Origin: Sialis fuliginosa
Taxonomy: Eukaryota > Arthropoda > Insecta > Megaloptera > Sialidae
Reading direction: 5' to 3'
NCBI GenBank assembly: GCA_961205875.1
Contig: OY540815.1
Location: 11,532,001-11,596,000 of the forward strand
DNA length: 64,000 nucleotides
Shown here one piece after another: positions 50,708 through 62,681 of this stretch. Both the position numbers and the translations under genes were made by a program. Position 1 is the stretch's first letter; every line of letters starts with the position of its first letter. The notes beneath the pieces are model-generated. The model was not told the origin of the DNA and did no database searches. It saw only the letters and a list, made by a program, of their open reading frames with translations.

Positions 50708-51368
50708 CTTGTCTATTATATCCCCGGCGGTGGTTTGAAAAAACTAAAATCACTAGGAACATAAAATAACCAGTCCTACAGATAGGCAAGTGTCATGTAG
50801 GTATTACATATGTTGATTAGCGCCAATGTGAGTAAAGTGTGTACTATTAGTTTAAATATTCATATTAATATAATTATTGCAATTTTAATTATTTTTAAAT
50901 GATAACTTCTAACTGTTCAGGGTTAGGGCAATATCGAAATCGAGTTGATTACTTTTGAGTTGGTTAGTTTTCGTTAGGTTAAAATCGGGGATTCAATCTC
51001 CGTCGCAAACTATTTTTAAATAATTTTATGAAATAAAATAAACTCTATTCTGAATAACTATATACATAATTCTGACAGCGGCCACCTATGTTCTCCGTAT
51101 TAACCAAAAGTACAATAAATCTTATAGATATACATAATAAAAAATCTTCGCATTTTCATAATGTAATTATTTACAGAATACCTATATGTATAATAATTAA
51201 CCATTAATTACCTATTCAAAAATATTGAAATTAATAGTACACACTTTACTCACATTGCTGCTGATGTTATCATATAATACATTATGACACTTGCCTATCT
51301 ATAGAACCGGTTATTTTATGTTCCTAGTGATTTTATCTGTTTCAAACGTCGGGAATATAATAGACAAG
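50708..51368. mobile_element. Long-TIR foldback element in the Ig1/Ig2 intron
   Basis: Arms of about 140 bp (50708-50849 and 51232-51368) are inverted copies: CTTGTCTATTATATCCC, AAAATCACTAGGAACATAAA, AGGCAAGTGTCAT and GAGTAAAGTGTGTACTATTA occur in the left arm and, reversed, in the right arm. The 380-bp centre contains GAAATCGAGTTGATTA, GAGTTGGTTAGTTTTCGTTA, which recurs alone at 48940-48985. No target duplication is obvious and no transposase frame is present. Confidence 0.7.
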
Positions 51369-51740
51369 TGCCCATATTTTTATTAAAAATATCCACTGCA
51401 GCTGAATTAAATTAAGTAAATTCAATAGTTTTCATGCTAGACAGAAATACAGATATACACAACTTATAGATTTATAAATTAGTATTGATAAAAAAAAGTT
51501 TTTATTAATTCATTTCACATACCTAATTGCCGATAAAATATTTGATCAGTAATCTTAGCTAGATCAGGTATTTCTTAATTGCCTGGTATTTATGTATTGA
51601 AATATTATTTGGGTATCATCCTTTTATGGAAAAATACTTTTCCGTTTACAACATTGACCTTATCTACAATTATTGTGTAGAGTTTGTATGAATGGATATA
51701 TATGAGCATGTATAATAAAAACTACTATTGTATTTTACAG

Positions 51741-52013
51741 TTCCTCCTCGAATCGAATACGTATCATCAGAAGGTCGGATGGAGGCGCGAAAAGGCACCT
51801 CCGTGTTGCTGGAGTGCCGTGCTGAAGGTAACCCTCCACCGACTGTCACGTGGTCCCGACGTAACAACGTGCTGCCATCTGGCGAACAAACAAGGACGTC
51901 GCCGGCTTTGCAACTAGACAGAGTTGACAGACACCACTCAGGTGTCTACATGTGCGACGCCTCTAACGGCGTTGGCCAGCCGGCGTCAAGAACTATAGTG
52001 CTCCATGTATTGT
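51741..52013 (+). CDS. Internal exon: complete Ig domain 2 (klingon/lachesin-like)
   Basis: This 273-nt exon begins after TATTTTACAG and ends at T|GTGAGT, again phase 1 on both sides. The junction with the previous exon gives LEVLVPPRIEYV, the usual hinge between Ig1 and Ig2. The domain runs to HVL. It shows the C2-set landmarks: SVLLEC (Cys132), GNPPPTVTWSRR (Trp144) and HHSGVYMCDASNGVG (Cys178), with QPASRTIVLHVL as the G strand. The T left over at the donor would start a Tyr codon if the next exon opens with the family's usual Y-P-P hinge into Ig3. No Ig3-like frame was found between 52014 and the window end, so the downstream intron is probably at least 12 kb. Codon use is markedly more G+C-rich than the surrounding DNA, as expected of a constrained exon. 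Confidence 0.9.
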
Positions 52014-52844
52014 GTGAGTAAATAAATTACTTTATTGTTGACTATGCAATGAATTTATTTTATGAGCAATCGGTTTAATTAGAATTGATAATTAAAATTG
52101 TCATTTTTTATTACTTTGTTTCTCCCATAGAATTATAAATTTTAATTTTACATCAGAAACTATCCATTATTGAGTTGCAGGATTTTAGGAGACATCTAAC
52201 AGCATTCAATTTTTTAAATTAATTCAGGAATTTTCGAATATTAAAGTAATATCCTTTTTTAAATAAATACCTATATTTTTATTGTCATGAAATAATTACT
52301 GATATCAACCTAAATTCAGTGATATCCTATTGTTTGCATTTTAAATAACCATTGAACGAACTCTCAGGGGTTGAATTTTTAATTTTGACATTATAGCATA
52401 CATACTTAATTCTGATGGGCGTAGCGTATTATTTTGTCATGAATTTTTTTCTTTTACAATAATAGCTACTTTAATTAAAAATTCTATTTCTCTCGCTTTC
52501 CTACTACATTTTTTCAATAGTCGATAATCCGAAGATATTTGGTCGTACATTTCAAAATACAACATTCGGTATAATTAAGAATGTCAAATATAGTAAATAG
52601 ATACTTACATAAAATTACAATATAGGCAGATTATATGAGTTCTATCAGATGGAGATTATACTTGATAATTGATATTTTAAAAATTTCGACCTATCGGGCA
52701 TTTATATATCTAATAAGTAATTAATTTTTACCAAAAATGATTCCAAAATAATTATAATTTTATAACAAAAAATCTTTTTTTTTAAATTGCATAATAAAAT
52801 TAAACATAAAAAACGTATTATTATGATTAGTGGACTACATAAAA

Positions 52845-52874
52845 TGTGTCGCAGGCCGCAAGTTGGACACCACT
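52845..52874. repeat. hAT-like terminal fragment
   Basis: GGCCGCAAGTTGGACACCACTG is the right-hand style of hAT MITE end (rc CAGTGGTGTCCAACTTGCGG), similar to the TIR of the element at 57551. No matching left end was found, so only a fragment is called. Confidence 0.35.
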
Positions 52875-53468
52875 GCTGATATAACTGGTTTATATGAAAA
52901 AGAGCATGACAACAGATGTAATTCACTGATTTTAATTAAGCTTCCTTCTTGACGTAATTTTTGTTAGAAGTACTTAACCGGGCACGTGGATTAATTCTTA
53001 CCATGAACGCAGTTGTAAAACGTAAATCTTTCGGTGTTTGCTTTTTATGGCTATGTTTTATTACACTGTGTAAAAGAAAGAGCTGAAATTTTTGCACCTC
53101 GAGTTTGAAAATAATGGTTCGGTGAAATTATATTGAAATAGATGACTTATGATGACAAACAGAGATATTTACGAGATTCTGGTGTTTTTCGCTCTCATTT
53201 TTTACATTTTATATAGATTTTTATTGAAATAAAATGTTTCCATCCGAAATTTGTTTTATTGCCTGGAAATATAAAAAATTATAACGACTTTATCAAATTT
53301 TTATACGAATCATAATCTTGATACTTTTTTAGTGGTAAATCAATTTCTTAGTTATAATTTTGGTCAACGTTTCGTCAAATATTTGCCGATGCCTATTGCC
53401 GTTTTTATATACTTTGAGACTTGAATCTGAAGTTGAACTCGAGCAGAAACTCGAAAAAGAGAGTCTAC

Positions 53469-53531
53469 GACAAAAGGCAGACTCTTAAAAGGCAAAAATG
53501 GACAAAAGGCAGACAAGGACAAAAGGCAGAC
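53469..53531 (+). repeat. Short minisatellite (GACAAAAGGCAGAC)
   Basis: Three exact 14-bp units (53469, 53501, 53518) with one decayed unit between the first two. The open frame at 53364-53561 on the other strand arises from this purine bias. Confidence 0.7.
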
Positions 53532-54999
53532 AAAAAAATGTATATTACCTACTTCACTCACTCTTAAATTCAGTTTAACTTAAAATAATTATAAAAAATA
53601 TGATAATACCTAATTGATATTTTTGAAATTGTTCAATGCGAGAGTATATTTTATAAATTTTATTCACATTTTTTTGCAATTGCTTTTATCTTGAATACTG
53701 AATACATATTATATAAAACTTATTCGTAGGCAATGCATATAAATAAGTAATATTTGTAGAATGTATACACATTATTATGTAAATTTATACAAATACACAC
53801 TTCATATTAATACGTTAGATGGGATAAATATGTAAGACGGTTTTTACATTTCAAAGAAACTATAGTTTATGGTAATTCTATTTTACATAACATTGATAAG
53901 ATTATATTTTTTATAAAAAATCAAGTGAGTTATTACGTTTAAGATTTTCTTTATAAATAAATTATATTAATAATGAATTTATTTACATTTTATTTGTACG
54001 ATTAATGAAGCTATTAAATATGTTTTTAAAGCAATTATGTGTTTTGCGGTTCTGTGAAATGTTTATTAAAAACTGTCATAATTTAAATCAAATCTCTTCT
54101 ATGTATATAGGTCATGTACATTATAAAATATACAAACAAAATTAAAATATTTCAGAAGCGTATTCACTGTAGGGTTTTAGGTATCAAAACTCTCTTCTTA
54201 AGCAATTATATTGTTCTTAATTTAATTAATTAGCTTAATTGTGTTATCCTTTATACGATATGACCCACAGTGTTGTTAACTGTTGTTTATAATTCAGTTT
54301 AAGTAATGTTTAATATACAGATCAAAGAATGAAATATTTTTTTTAATTCGTGACAAAAAATATTAAATCAAATTACTACAAAGAAGAATTAGGAAAAGTT
54401 ATATTTTTTCATATAAATAATACAACTATAATAAAAAATAATTCATTTTTATTACCAAAAATATTTCGAGCGTGTATGACATATAGATATATCCTTAATA
54501 CTGCAATAATTCGTTTTACAAGAAAAATTACTCAAATAAAAAGAATAAAGACATTTAACGTAAATATATATATAGTTAAATATATAACTTGTTTTGCCCA
54601 ATCTCGAATATAAGTTGATTCAATATTAACACTACATTTATGATTGTATGTGCTGATCAGAAGCCAAAAGGATTAATTACTTTTTTTTTGATACTTGAAT
54701 CACTTTAGTAGTAAAGTATTTTTAAGTAAAAAGTATTTTAACAGAAAAATATGACATAATATGTATATTAAATATAATTAATTTAAAAGAAACTGTAGGT
54801 ATAAGTAGAAGTAAAAAATACATTACATAACAAAATCAAAAAAATAATGTATAAGGAGTAAAGGGAAGATTTAATTTGAAAAAATGTGCAATATATTATT
54901 AAATATAATAAGTAGCTAAACTGTCAATTTTAATACAGGGATTTCAAAAGTATAAAGACAAGTAACAGTTGAAAAGCAAATAAAAATCTATCCTGTATA

Positions 55000-55250
55000 T
55001 AAACGTCGGACACTCAAGTTGAGTGCAGTAAATGGGAAATAATGACAAATAGCACATCGTTACTAGTTTGACAGTCCGACAAAGGACGTCGACATATCAA
55101 ATTCGAAAATATTAAAGTGGCGATGGAACGCGGGTTGGGTGCCGTCAGTTCGAGCAAACACCGCGTCCTGTCGCCACATTGACGGCGGAAGACGCTTTAT
55201 GTTTGCCGGAAGTGGAGCGCGGCGGCGGCGGTGGGAAATTCTAAATAATA
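55000..55250. other. G+C-rich block in the downstream intron, candidate regulatory DNA
   Basis: CGTCGGACACTCAAGTTGAG, GGACGTCGACATATC and GGAGCGCGGCGGCGGCGGTG lie in otherwise A+T-rich DNA. The plus frame 55139-55327 is arginine-rich by composition and has no Ig3 features (no Cys-Trp-Cys pattern), so it is not the missing exon. Confidence 0.3.
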
Positions 55251-57178
55251 TAAATAAAGTGAATGAATTGATTTTATTAGTTTTGATTTTGTGTTTACAG
55301 TCTGTCTATAGCAGTTGGTTTGTTTAAATTGGTAAATTGATTTAGTAGATAGGGGAAAGAGGAGGCAATGTGTTGGACAATATAAAAGCTATTATAAATT
55401 ATTTATTAATTATTTACTCTCTAACACTTAATTTGTAGTTGCTTCACTAATTGAATAGGTCGCTTTAAACTGAACTAATAGTGATTTCAAATCAACTGCT
55501 TTAAGTGAGGTATTAACAATAAATGAGGTAAGTTTATTTATACAAAATTTGAAAAATCTATCCAAAAATAATGTTAGTGTGTTTGTAATAAACGTTTTTC
55601 ATTAATTTTGATTCTTTCATAAATTAGCCTATGACATATTCATAACTGAAAATGAAGTTAGATTATGAATGATTAAAAGATTATTATCATGTGTGAGGAC
55701 TTTCTATTTATGTATGCTTTTGAATAATGTATGAGTTTTTTAGTGTTTCAGTTTTTAACATCAAAAATAAATAAAATAAAAACCTTAGATTCTGTCATAG
55801 CTTAAGAAGTGACTGTTCACTAATTTAAATAGAGAATACTTATTAATTCTTAATGGTATGCTTTTTACTATTTCAATTAGTGAATATTCACTATGAATTA
55901 GCGATTTCTAATTAATTCAGATTTAGAGAGTAAATATAAATAAATTTTAATACTTTTTTGTCATTAATAATACTAAACATCAACATGGTACAATTGGTTT
56001 TTAGTTTAATAACGAAAGTGAAATTAAAAAAGTATCCATTTTTTACTCTGTAATACCGTTAATGGAATAGTATATAAAATATATAATAACAATGTTAAAA
56101 ATGGCCACGTATAACTCAGAAATACAAAAAGTCAAGAGAAAAGAATAAATAGAAAGAGAAAAAGAGTAGTAAGAAAACAAAAAGAAACTTTCGTAAATCA
56201 AGCTCTAAAAAAGTGAAAAAATAACATCAAGTACTTACATTTTTTTGCTTTCGATATAGAGCATGATTCATAAATATTACTATAAATAAATTACATTCTT
56301 TTATTGTTTGTTATATAAATAATATCAATATTTATAATAAATTAAATACTCTTCATTTTGCTATTTCCTTTACCCTCCAGCAGTGACGCTTAGCATGTTA
56401 CATCCGCATATTTAATTCAATTATTGTCTTTAAAACAATAATATAATTTCTGTTTGGGTTTTAACTTTACTAGATACCTACAACCATAAGTAGAAACCAA
56501 ACTACACAGGTGTTCTGGGGTAATTAAGGCAGGTGACATGAAAGATACATACTTTATTCCAATTTTGTAGGTATATAATAATGTAACAGGATACATAAAA
56601 AAATAGATTTTTTAACATTATGCCATATAAGTCAAGTGCTTTTTTACTGTAAAAAGCGTATAATATATAAAGCGTAAAATTGATCCTCAATCAGAGTTCT
56701 TAGATAATTTTTGTCCATTGTTTATTATAAACAATTTGATAGAACCGCAATAGATATTTTTACTATATACAATTTTGCGATATTACTATAACACATCCTG
56801 TATAATATACCCTTATATGTACATAATATTTTATACAAGTATGTATGTGCGTGTAGGTGTATAAATAAAGAACGAAAAATATTTTATAGCGTTAAGCCAC
56901 ATTTTTCGTTTTCGTTGAGAGGTTTCGTTTATGAAACATTTTCAGACAAAGGGAGATGAAATATATGAAAGTGGATGTGGACATTAGGTCAATGATTTTG
57001 TTACTTCTGGGATGAAATATTGTATACATATTATGTGATGTTGTACTCTATCCTCATAATTTGTTGAGCATATTTTATACACATTATTGTATAGTTCGTT
57101 GGCATTTGTAAAATATTTTTCTAATGTAGATAAAAATAAGTTAATATTAATGGACTATTAATTTTTGTATATTTAGAA

Positions 57179-57473
57179 CAGTGTTTACCAAAATGTGGTA
57201 CGCGCGCACCAAGGTACACGAAAGTATTTCATAGGGTACGCATCGTACATATTAATATTTTTTTCATTAAATAATTTCGTGTTTTGAATAACAAACTCTG
57301 TATAATTGAGATTTGTTGACTATTTTTCTAAATTTCGTTAAGCGCATTTGTTTTTTTTTTTTAATGAAAAACAGCATTAAAATTGTAATATGTACGACAG
57401 CAACCCAAAGTGACTCCGATAACACTTAACTTTCAATAGGGGTTCATGAGGATCTTAACTATGGTAAACACTT
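57179..57473. mobile_element. hAT MITE with exact 8-bp target duplication
   Basis: The 295-bp element starts CAGTGTTTACCAAAATGTGG and ends ACTATGGTAAACACTT; the TIRs are CAGTGTTTACC and AAGTGTTTACC. ATTTAGAA flanks it exactly (57171-57178 and 57474-57481). TIR style and 8-bp duplication identify the hAT superfamily. It is noncoding. Confidence 0.85.
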
Positions 57474-57550
57474 ATTTAGAATAACGATTCAGGTTATTGT
57501 CTGTACACTTACAGTAGTATATGATATTTATAACTTATATTGATCTAATA

Positions 57551-57766
57551 CAAGCTTGTCCAACCCGTGGCTCGCGAAAATCTCTGGTGCGGCCCTTATC
57601 GGATAATTAAAAATAATAATAATCGTATAATAATAAACCTGAATTGAAATTGGCTCAGCAAAAAAAAGGTCTTCACTTTTTATTATTGAAAATTCTGACC
57701 TGCGGCCCTTAGTAGATTGGGTTTATACTGTGCGGCCCAGAAGGTTCAAAAGGTTGGACACCTATG
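57551..57766. mobile_element. hAT MITE with exact 8-bp target duplication
   Basis: The 216-bp element starts CAAGCTTGTCCAACCCGTGG and ends AAAGGTTGGACACCTATG; the TIRs share TGTCCAACC. ATCTAATA flanks it exactly (57543-57550 and 57767-57774). GTGCGGCCC and TGCGGCCC occur near both ends. It lies 78 bp from the previous MITE but is a different family. Confidence 0.85.
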
Positions 57767-57774
57767 ATCTAATA

Positions 57775-59924
57775 TATGATCTACAAATATTAAGTTTAAA
57801 TTACTTATTGTTTTAATATAAGCTACATAAAAGTATTTTTCAAACTTATATAGAACATTCATCACATATCATTTTAATGCGCAAATAGAAAATAGCAAAA
57901 CATACAACATTTAACATAGATACGAATGAGCTGTTCGAAGAATATCAGTCCAGCTGACACAATGAAGATAATAAAAAATATATAAAAATAGCAAAAGATC
58001 GGAATTATGAAAATAAAAATAAATGTCAGACCCAACGGTTACGTTTTTTTACAGTGCTGTCATAGTAAGGGACGTGGGATGATGTGTACGGTATGGGGAG
58101 ATATTACATATCATTGTTTTCAATTGATTCTGCCACAATTATAATTATTCTTATGTTCTTAAATAATTAAATAATACGTAAATACGAATAGAAGCGATAG
58201 AAACGATGTTGTTCGCACGAGATGGGTGAGTGGGTGTGATTCTAGTAAATGTAATATTATTAAAAGGTAGGTATCTCAAAAGTAATATATTCAATATTAA
58301 GGAAAAACTCCTTTGAAAACAGTTTGAAATGTATATTTTTACATCAAATGTGATATATAGATATCATATTCTTTAGAATTAAAGACAGCATGTCGAAAAC
58401 CTATCCGAGAGTTTATTTAAAATATATTTTAACAATCTAAGGATTTTTTTCATATTTGAGATTTCCAATTGATGTCAAAAACTCGAATAACAGGAAATCG
58501 AGATGGAATAACCTTTCCCCTAAGATTGAATTCCCAATGTCATTTTTGTATTTTTGGACCAAGTTTCTAATATATATTATAAAATTGACAATTTCTTTTC
58601 TCATCCTTGATCTTTGGAGTATACTTTCTTTCGTATGTCATTTGAAGAAATATTTCAAATAGTTTCCAACGCTTTGTCGTTTTTTATGTTAGATTAATGT
58701 GATTTACTAATGTGAAAAGAAATTCTAACAGTCACAATGTTTATGAATTTTATTATACTTACTTACTCAATGTAATGATAATATATATTATATTAAATAT
58801 AATAACATGAAATATATAATAAGTAGTTAATTCATAATTTAAAACATGTAATGCAGTGCTTTAAAAAATATCAAAACAAATTTTGAAGTTATAAATTTTC
58901 AATAAACTTATTTTTAAACAGCATTTATATTAAATAAGAAATAAACATTTCAATTCAGATATTCATACTAACAATAAGGAAAGAAACAAACAAAATTTAA
59001 AAATATATATCACACAAGAGAAAAAATGATTCTGACGTGATCATGGGATGCTGTAAATAATAAATCAGCCTACGTGGATAGTTTGTGAAACACGTAGAGC
59101 AAAAATCTGAGAGAAACAGTGGTCTTTCGTTTCTATGTAGATATATACATACATATACACACGTAAAGTATGCGTATACTATCACATCAAGACCGACGTA
59201 GGTTGACACAAGCTAGTTTACCTATCTCATACAGATCTTTTAACCTGTCAAATCTAGATCGAAGTGATATAAATGTAAAATCATATAACAATGTTGATAC
59301 TGTATATTTTTAATATAAAGCATTCATATTTTAAAAGAATTATCATCAAAAACTCTACATTGTTTTATACGTGTGTTAATAAACTGTGAAAAAGTAATCA
59401 GATATTAAAATTAATTAATTTGGAAATTATTATGAAAACTTTTTTATCAAAAAGATGTTTTTTTTGCTTGTTTATTATTAGTATTTACACCAACGAACTA
59501 TGGTAAATGATTAATATAATAATATTATGTAGTTACATAGAAATAAAATTACACAAAAAAGTTTTGGTCTGGTTTTTTGGCTGCAGTATCAGTTGTTGGG
59601 CCTTCTAAAATACAAAAAAAATTGTTTATTTCTTTTAATTTAACATCTATGGCAACTGGCTCTTCTCTTCCGATAGCTCTTCGTATTTTTTTCTATGTAT
59701 TTGTATTTATGTATGTGTTGTTTTGTTTTTTGGGGGGGTTCACGGGGACACAAAATGGATATAGGATGTTGCTGATGAGCCGATCATCGCAAGATAAGAC
59801 GTACAGGTTGGCCATATTGAGTGGATTGGGGTATTTGGTTGACTATGGAAGGGGGATGACATATATTTGGTTTTGGTTTATCGTCTATTTGCTGTTGTTA
59901 TTATTATTTTAGTTTTGTTGATGA
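57775..59924 (+). other. Downstream intron, A+T-rich part
   Basis: No supported gene. The 59577-59912 frame (111 codons) looks hydrophobic but is antisense to the presumed 3' tail of the LINE relic at 59925. Confidence 0.5.
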
Positions 59925-60180
59925 ATTCGAATAGTTTATTATAGTATTTTTTGTTTTGTAATAATTCTGGGATAATCTGGAACATCCATGAGAGTTTCTT
60001 CTCTCTTACTTTTCCAGATGGAACATTTTAGATTTAAATGCTCAGCATTAGTTATACTTGTATTGTCGCATCAGTATTTCGTGTTCGTAACAGTGATTTT
60101 TATTTTATGTTGATAGTCTGGTGTGTTACAAAGAATTCTCACGATTGTTTTATTCGTTTTTGAGTTATAGTGGATGTAGA
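59925..60180 (-). pseudogene. Second LINE relic (C-terminal Cys/His region)
   Basis: The minus strand encodes RILCNTPDYQHKIKITVTN, then one stop, then CDNTSITNAEHLNLKCSIWK and SKREETLMDVPDYPRI. The C-x...-H-x4-C spacing and the following basic stretch match the terminal knuckle of I/Jockey-type LINEs, like the relic at 17930, but with different sequence. The plus-strand open frame at 59577-59912 lies just downstream in the LINE's 3' direction and is best read as antisense of its 3' tail. Confidence 0.45.
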
Positions 60181-60371
60181 CATACGTAGAGTGAATTCTC
60201 AAAACAAATATTATGTATTATGCATTGTGATTATGAATAATATAGGAACGTACTAATATTGTTTGCGTTTTCAAAAATAATACACTTTATTTTTTTAGCT
60301 ACAAGTTTCAATTACAACAGAACTAAGTATATATTATTTTTAAAAGTATTGTTAATAATAAATAAAACAGC

Positions 60372-60865
60372 CAAGTGCGTGTTGGGCACGCACATGAGAG
60401 GTTTCCGTAGTCATTACGATTTATAAACAAGAGTTTTTTTTTTTTAAACTATTCTAGCTACAGTGTTCGTTATAATTTTCATTGAAAGTACTAACTAAAA
60501 GCTACATTCTGGATTTTTTTTTAGATTTTTTGCATCGATTGTTTAGAAAGTAGAAGGGGGAGGGGACACTCTGATAACGACATTTAAATGCAAATATATC
60601 GTGACTGAAGGGTTAAAATCAAAATGTCATATAACATTTTTTATTGCATTTTTGGAGACCTATCTAACCTTACTTAATGGATTAAGTGAATTTTTTTTTT
60701 AATATACTTTTCAGTCTATGGAAAGGGAGTCCAATCATCATTTCTGTTTTTGGGTTTTCAGTCTTCGTTCGTATACCAAATTTCATATTAATTGGTCTAA
60801 AATTTTTGAGGACGGACGGACGAACGGACTATAAGGTTTCCTAGTTTTCTACGGAAACCTAAAAA
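60372..60865 (+). repeat. Lepidopteran-type dispersed repeat, copy with single middle block
   Basis: A 494-bp copy with the same ends as the 28289 copy: CAAGTGCGTGTTGGGCACGC at the left, and GACGGACGGACGAACGGAC then CTATAAGGTTTCCTAG at the right. The middle block is present once (60465 to about 60735). The motif ATTGGTCTAAAATTTTTGAG before the GGAC array is preserved here but shortened in the other copy. Confidence 0.75.
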
Positions 60866-61636
60866 CGACGCAACGATTTGTACAACAAAACGTACAAAAA
60901 AATATTCACGATATTATCTTCTTTAAATTTAAAATTACAATTTAGGTATGTAAATGTATACTTGTAAAACTCATTTCAATAAATGCCCTGTGAATTATAA
61001 ACGATCCAAGAGTTATCAAATTGCTCATTAAAATTAATTATTAACCCCAGTAAGAGCATTAATAAATAATGACAAAACTGTTCTGTATCGTTACACCGTT
61101 TTCGATATTACACGTTCATAAAAGTGTATGGGATAGACCTGATAATGAAAATTATTTAATAAATTGTTGTTTAAATGTTCCCTGAATTAGGTCGATGTGT
61201 ACTTGATTATTTGTTTTGTTTATTTATTTATTGCATGTTAATATATTATAATGTAGATATTTGTTTAATTAATTAAGGTATAATAATAATAATTTTCAAT
61301 ATGTACCTGGTGATCAGGATTGCGATAAATAATATAATAATAATTTTATTTCATAAAGTATAAACAACTTGATAACTAAGCAGAATTGTAAATTTTATAA
61401 AACTCATTTTTTGTAGAAAATTGAATTTACCATCAAAACAGATGGTTTAAAAAATAAAATAATTTTTTTAACAAGAAATAGCTAAAAAACAAAACGAAAA
61501 AATATCAAAAATAGAAAGGATTTTTCGAAATTCAACCCCTACGAAGGTAAAAGGAGTTGAAAAGTTTGATTGGAAAAAATATTTTTTGGTCGGATTTACT
61601 TAAACTGGCATACTATAGTTACACTAAAACAGCAGT

Positions 61637-61700
61637 TCTTAAAATAGGGTCTACGGACCCCCAGGTGCCCGCTGAACTTTTGCCAGGTGTCCATGAAATA
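61637..61700. repeat. hAT-like terminal fragment
   Basis: CAGCAGTTCTTAAAATAGGG followed by TCTACGGACCCCCAGG is the typical left terminus of a Charlie-like hAT element. No matching right end was found by 62070, where another TIR element begins. Confidence 0.4.
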
Positions 61701-62070
61701 TATTAGGAATAAATTAAAGTACTTTTACATTTCTATTTAATTGCTCTAAAATACAAATAATGAAACATATATTTTAGCGTTTCCCAAAAATCCACCGCTA
61801 AGGGGGTTCAAGGGGGTGGAAAAGTTTTTTTATGGGAAACATATTTTTATTTGTTTACTCGAATGAAACTTTGTAAAAATACTGAAGAGAAGAAAAAAAG
61901 TAGAGATCACTTCCGTCAAAATGGTGGGTCGAAAATTGTCCAATTCTGCTTAGTTTTCAAGTTACACTTAAAAACACAAGGGCGAATTTATCAATTGTAG
62001 GTGTCAAACAAACATAAAATAATAAAAACCCATTAACGCAATTGTTCCTTTCAAAAACATCTAAACCAAC

Positions 62071-62681
62071 TCTGCCCGGCTAAGCGCAAATATGGTATTT
62101 AATACTTGTTAAAAATTATAAATAAAGTTTTTATCTAAAGTATTTTCTTTAGCTGAATTCGTTTATTAAATTATAAATGTGATAGAATGAATATTTCCTA
62201 TTAAAAAAGCAGTTAACATTTTACAGATTTGTAAACTCACTTGATTTTACTACTTTTTACTAGACATAATTATGGAATCTGCACGCAGATAGTAAAGTAT
62301 AGTTACGTGAAAACGGCTTAGTAAAGTTTAGTTGTTTAGTTTTGCTATTTTATTTATTATTAAATATTCTAAAAATAAAGTAAAACTGCATTAAATCTGA
62401 CTTATATTAATTTTTAAAATTAAAAGACATGATTTTGTAACACTGTCAATTGATTATTAAAAATTATATCTACAGTAGATATAAAACAATTCTTATTGTT
62501 AGTCAACTGCAGATACAACAATATAGTCTAGTAATTCAAGCCTAAAATGCAGATTACGAAAACAAAAATGGTGATTTATTTAACACTAGTAAGACGCAGG
62601 AAGTTATAGATAATGCCATTTTATGCTTAACTCAATTTTGACAAAATTGTCAGATACCACATTTGTGCTTAGCAGGGCAGA
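62071..62681 (-). mobile_element. Nonautonomous TIR element (CTGCCC family), copy B
   Basis: A 611-bp element with good terminal inverted repeats: left CTGCCCGGCTAAGCGCAAAT, right (rc) CTGCCCTGCTAAGCACAAAT, each continuing into TGGTAT. AACT flanks both ends, a possible 4-bp target duplication. It is homologous over its whole length to copy A in the opposite orientation. No coding frame of transposase size is present; the superfamily is not determined. Confidence 0.75.

Larger units (their letters stand above)
46044..51740 (+). other. Intron between Ig1 and Ig2
   Basis: The 5697-bp phase-1 intron at the Ig1/Ig2 hinge. It contains a G+C-rich island at 46880-47180, a CA repeat near 47151-47172, and a long-TIR foldback element at 50708-51368 whose core recurs alone at about 48895-48990. 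Short open frames here have no recognisable domain. The region 49040-49260 is a diffuse repeat of the motif TGCTCAA. Confidence 0.8.
52014..57170 (+). other. Downstream intron, proximal part
   Basis: Begins at the T|GTGAGT donor. It contains a hAT end fragment (52845), a minisatellite (53469) and a G+C-rich block (55000). No Ig3-like exon: no frame with a Cys-Trp-Cys pattern and splice borders was found. Confidence 0.6.

Noticed and set aside
55139..55327. A possible third Ig-domain exon in the G+C-rich block
   Set aside because: The frame is Arg/Ala-rich without a Cys-Trp-Cys pattern or the expected Tyr-Pro-Pro hinge.
59577..59912. A 111-codon hydrophobic open frame on the plus strand
   Set aside because: It lies just beyond the LINE relic on the opposite strand, its start is not an ATG, and the hydrophobicity follows from T-rich sequence.
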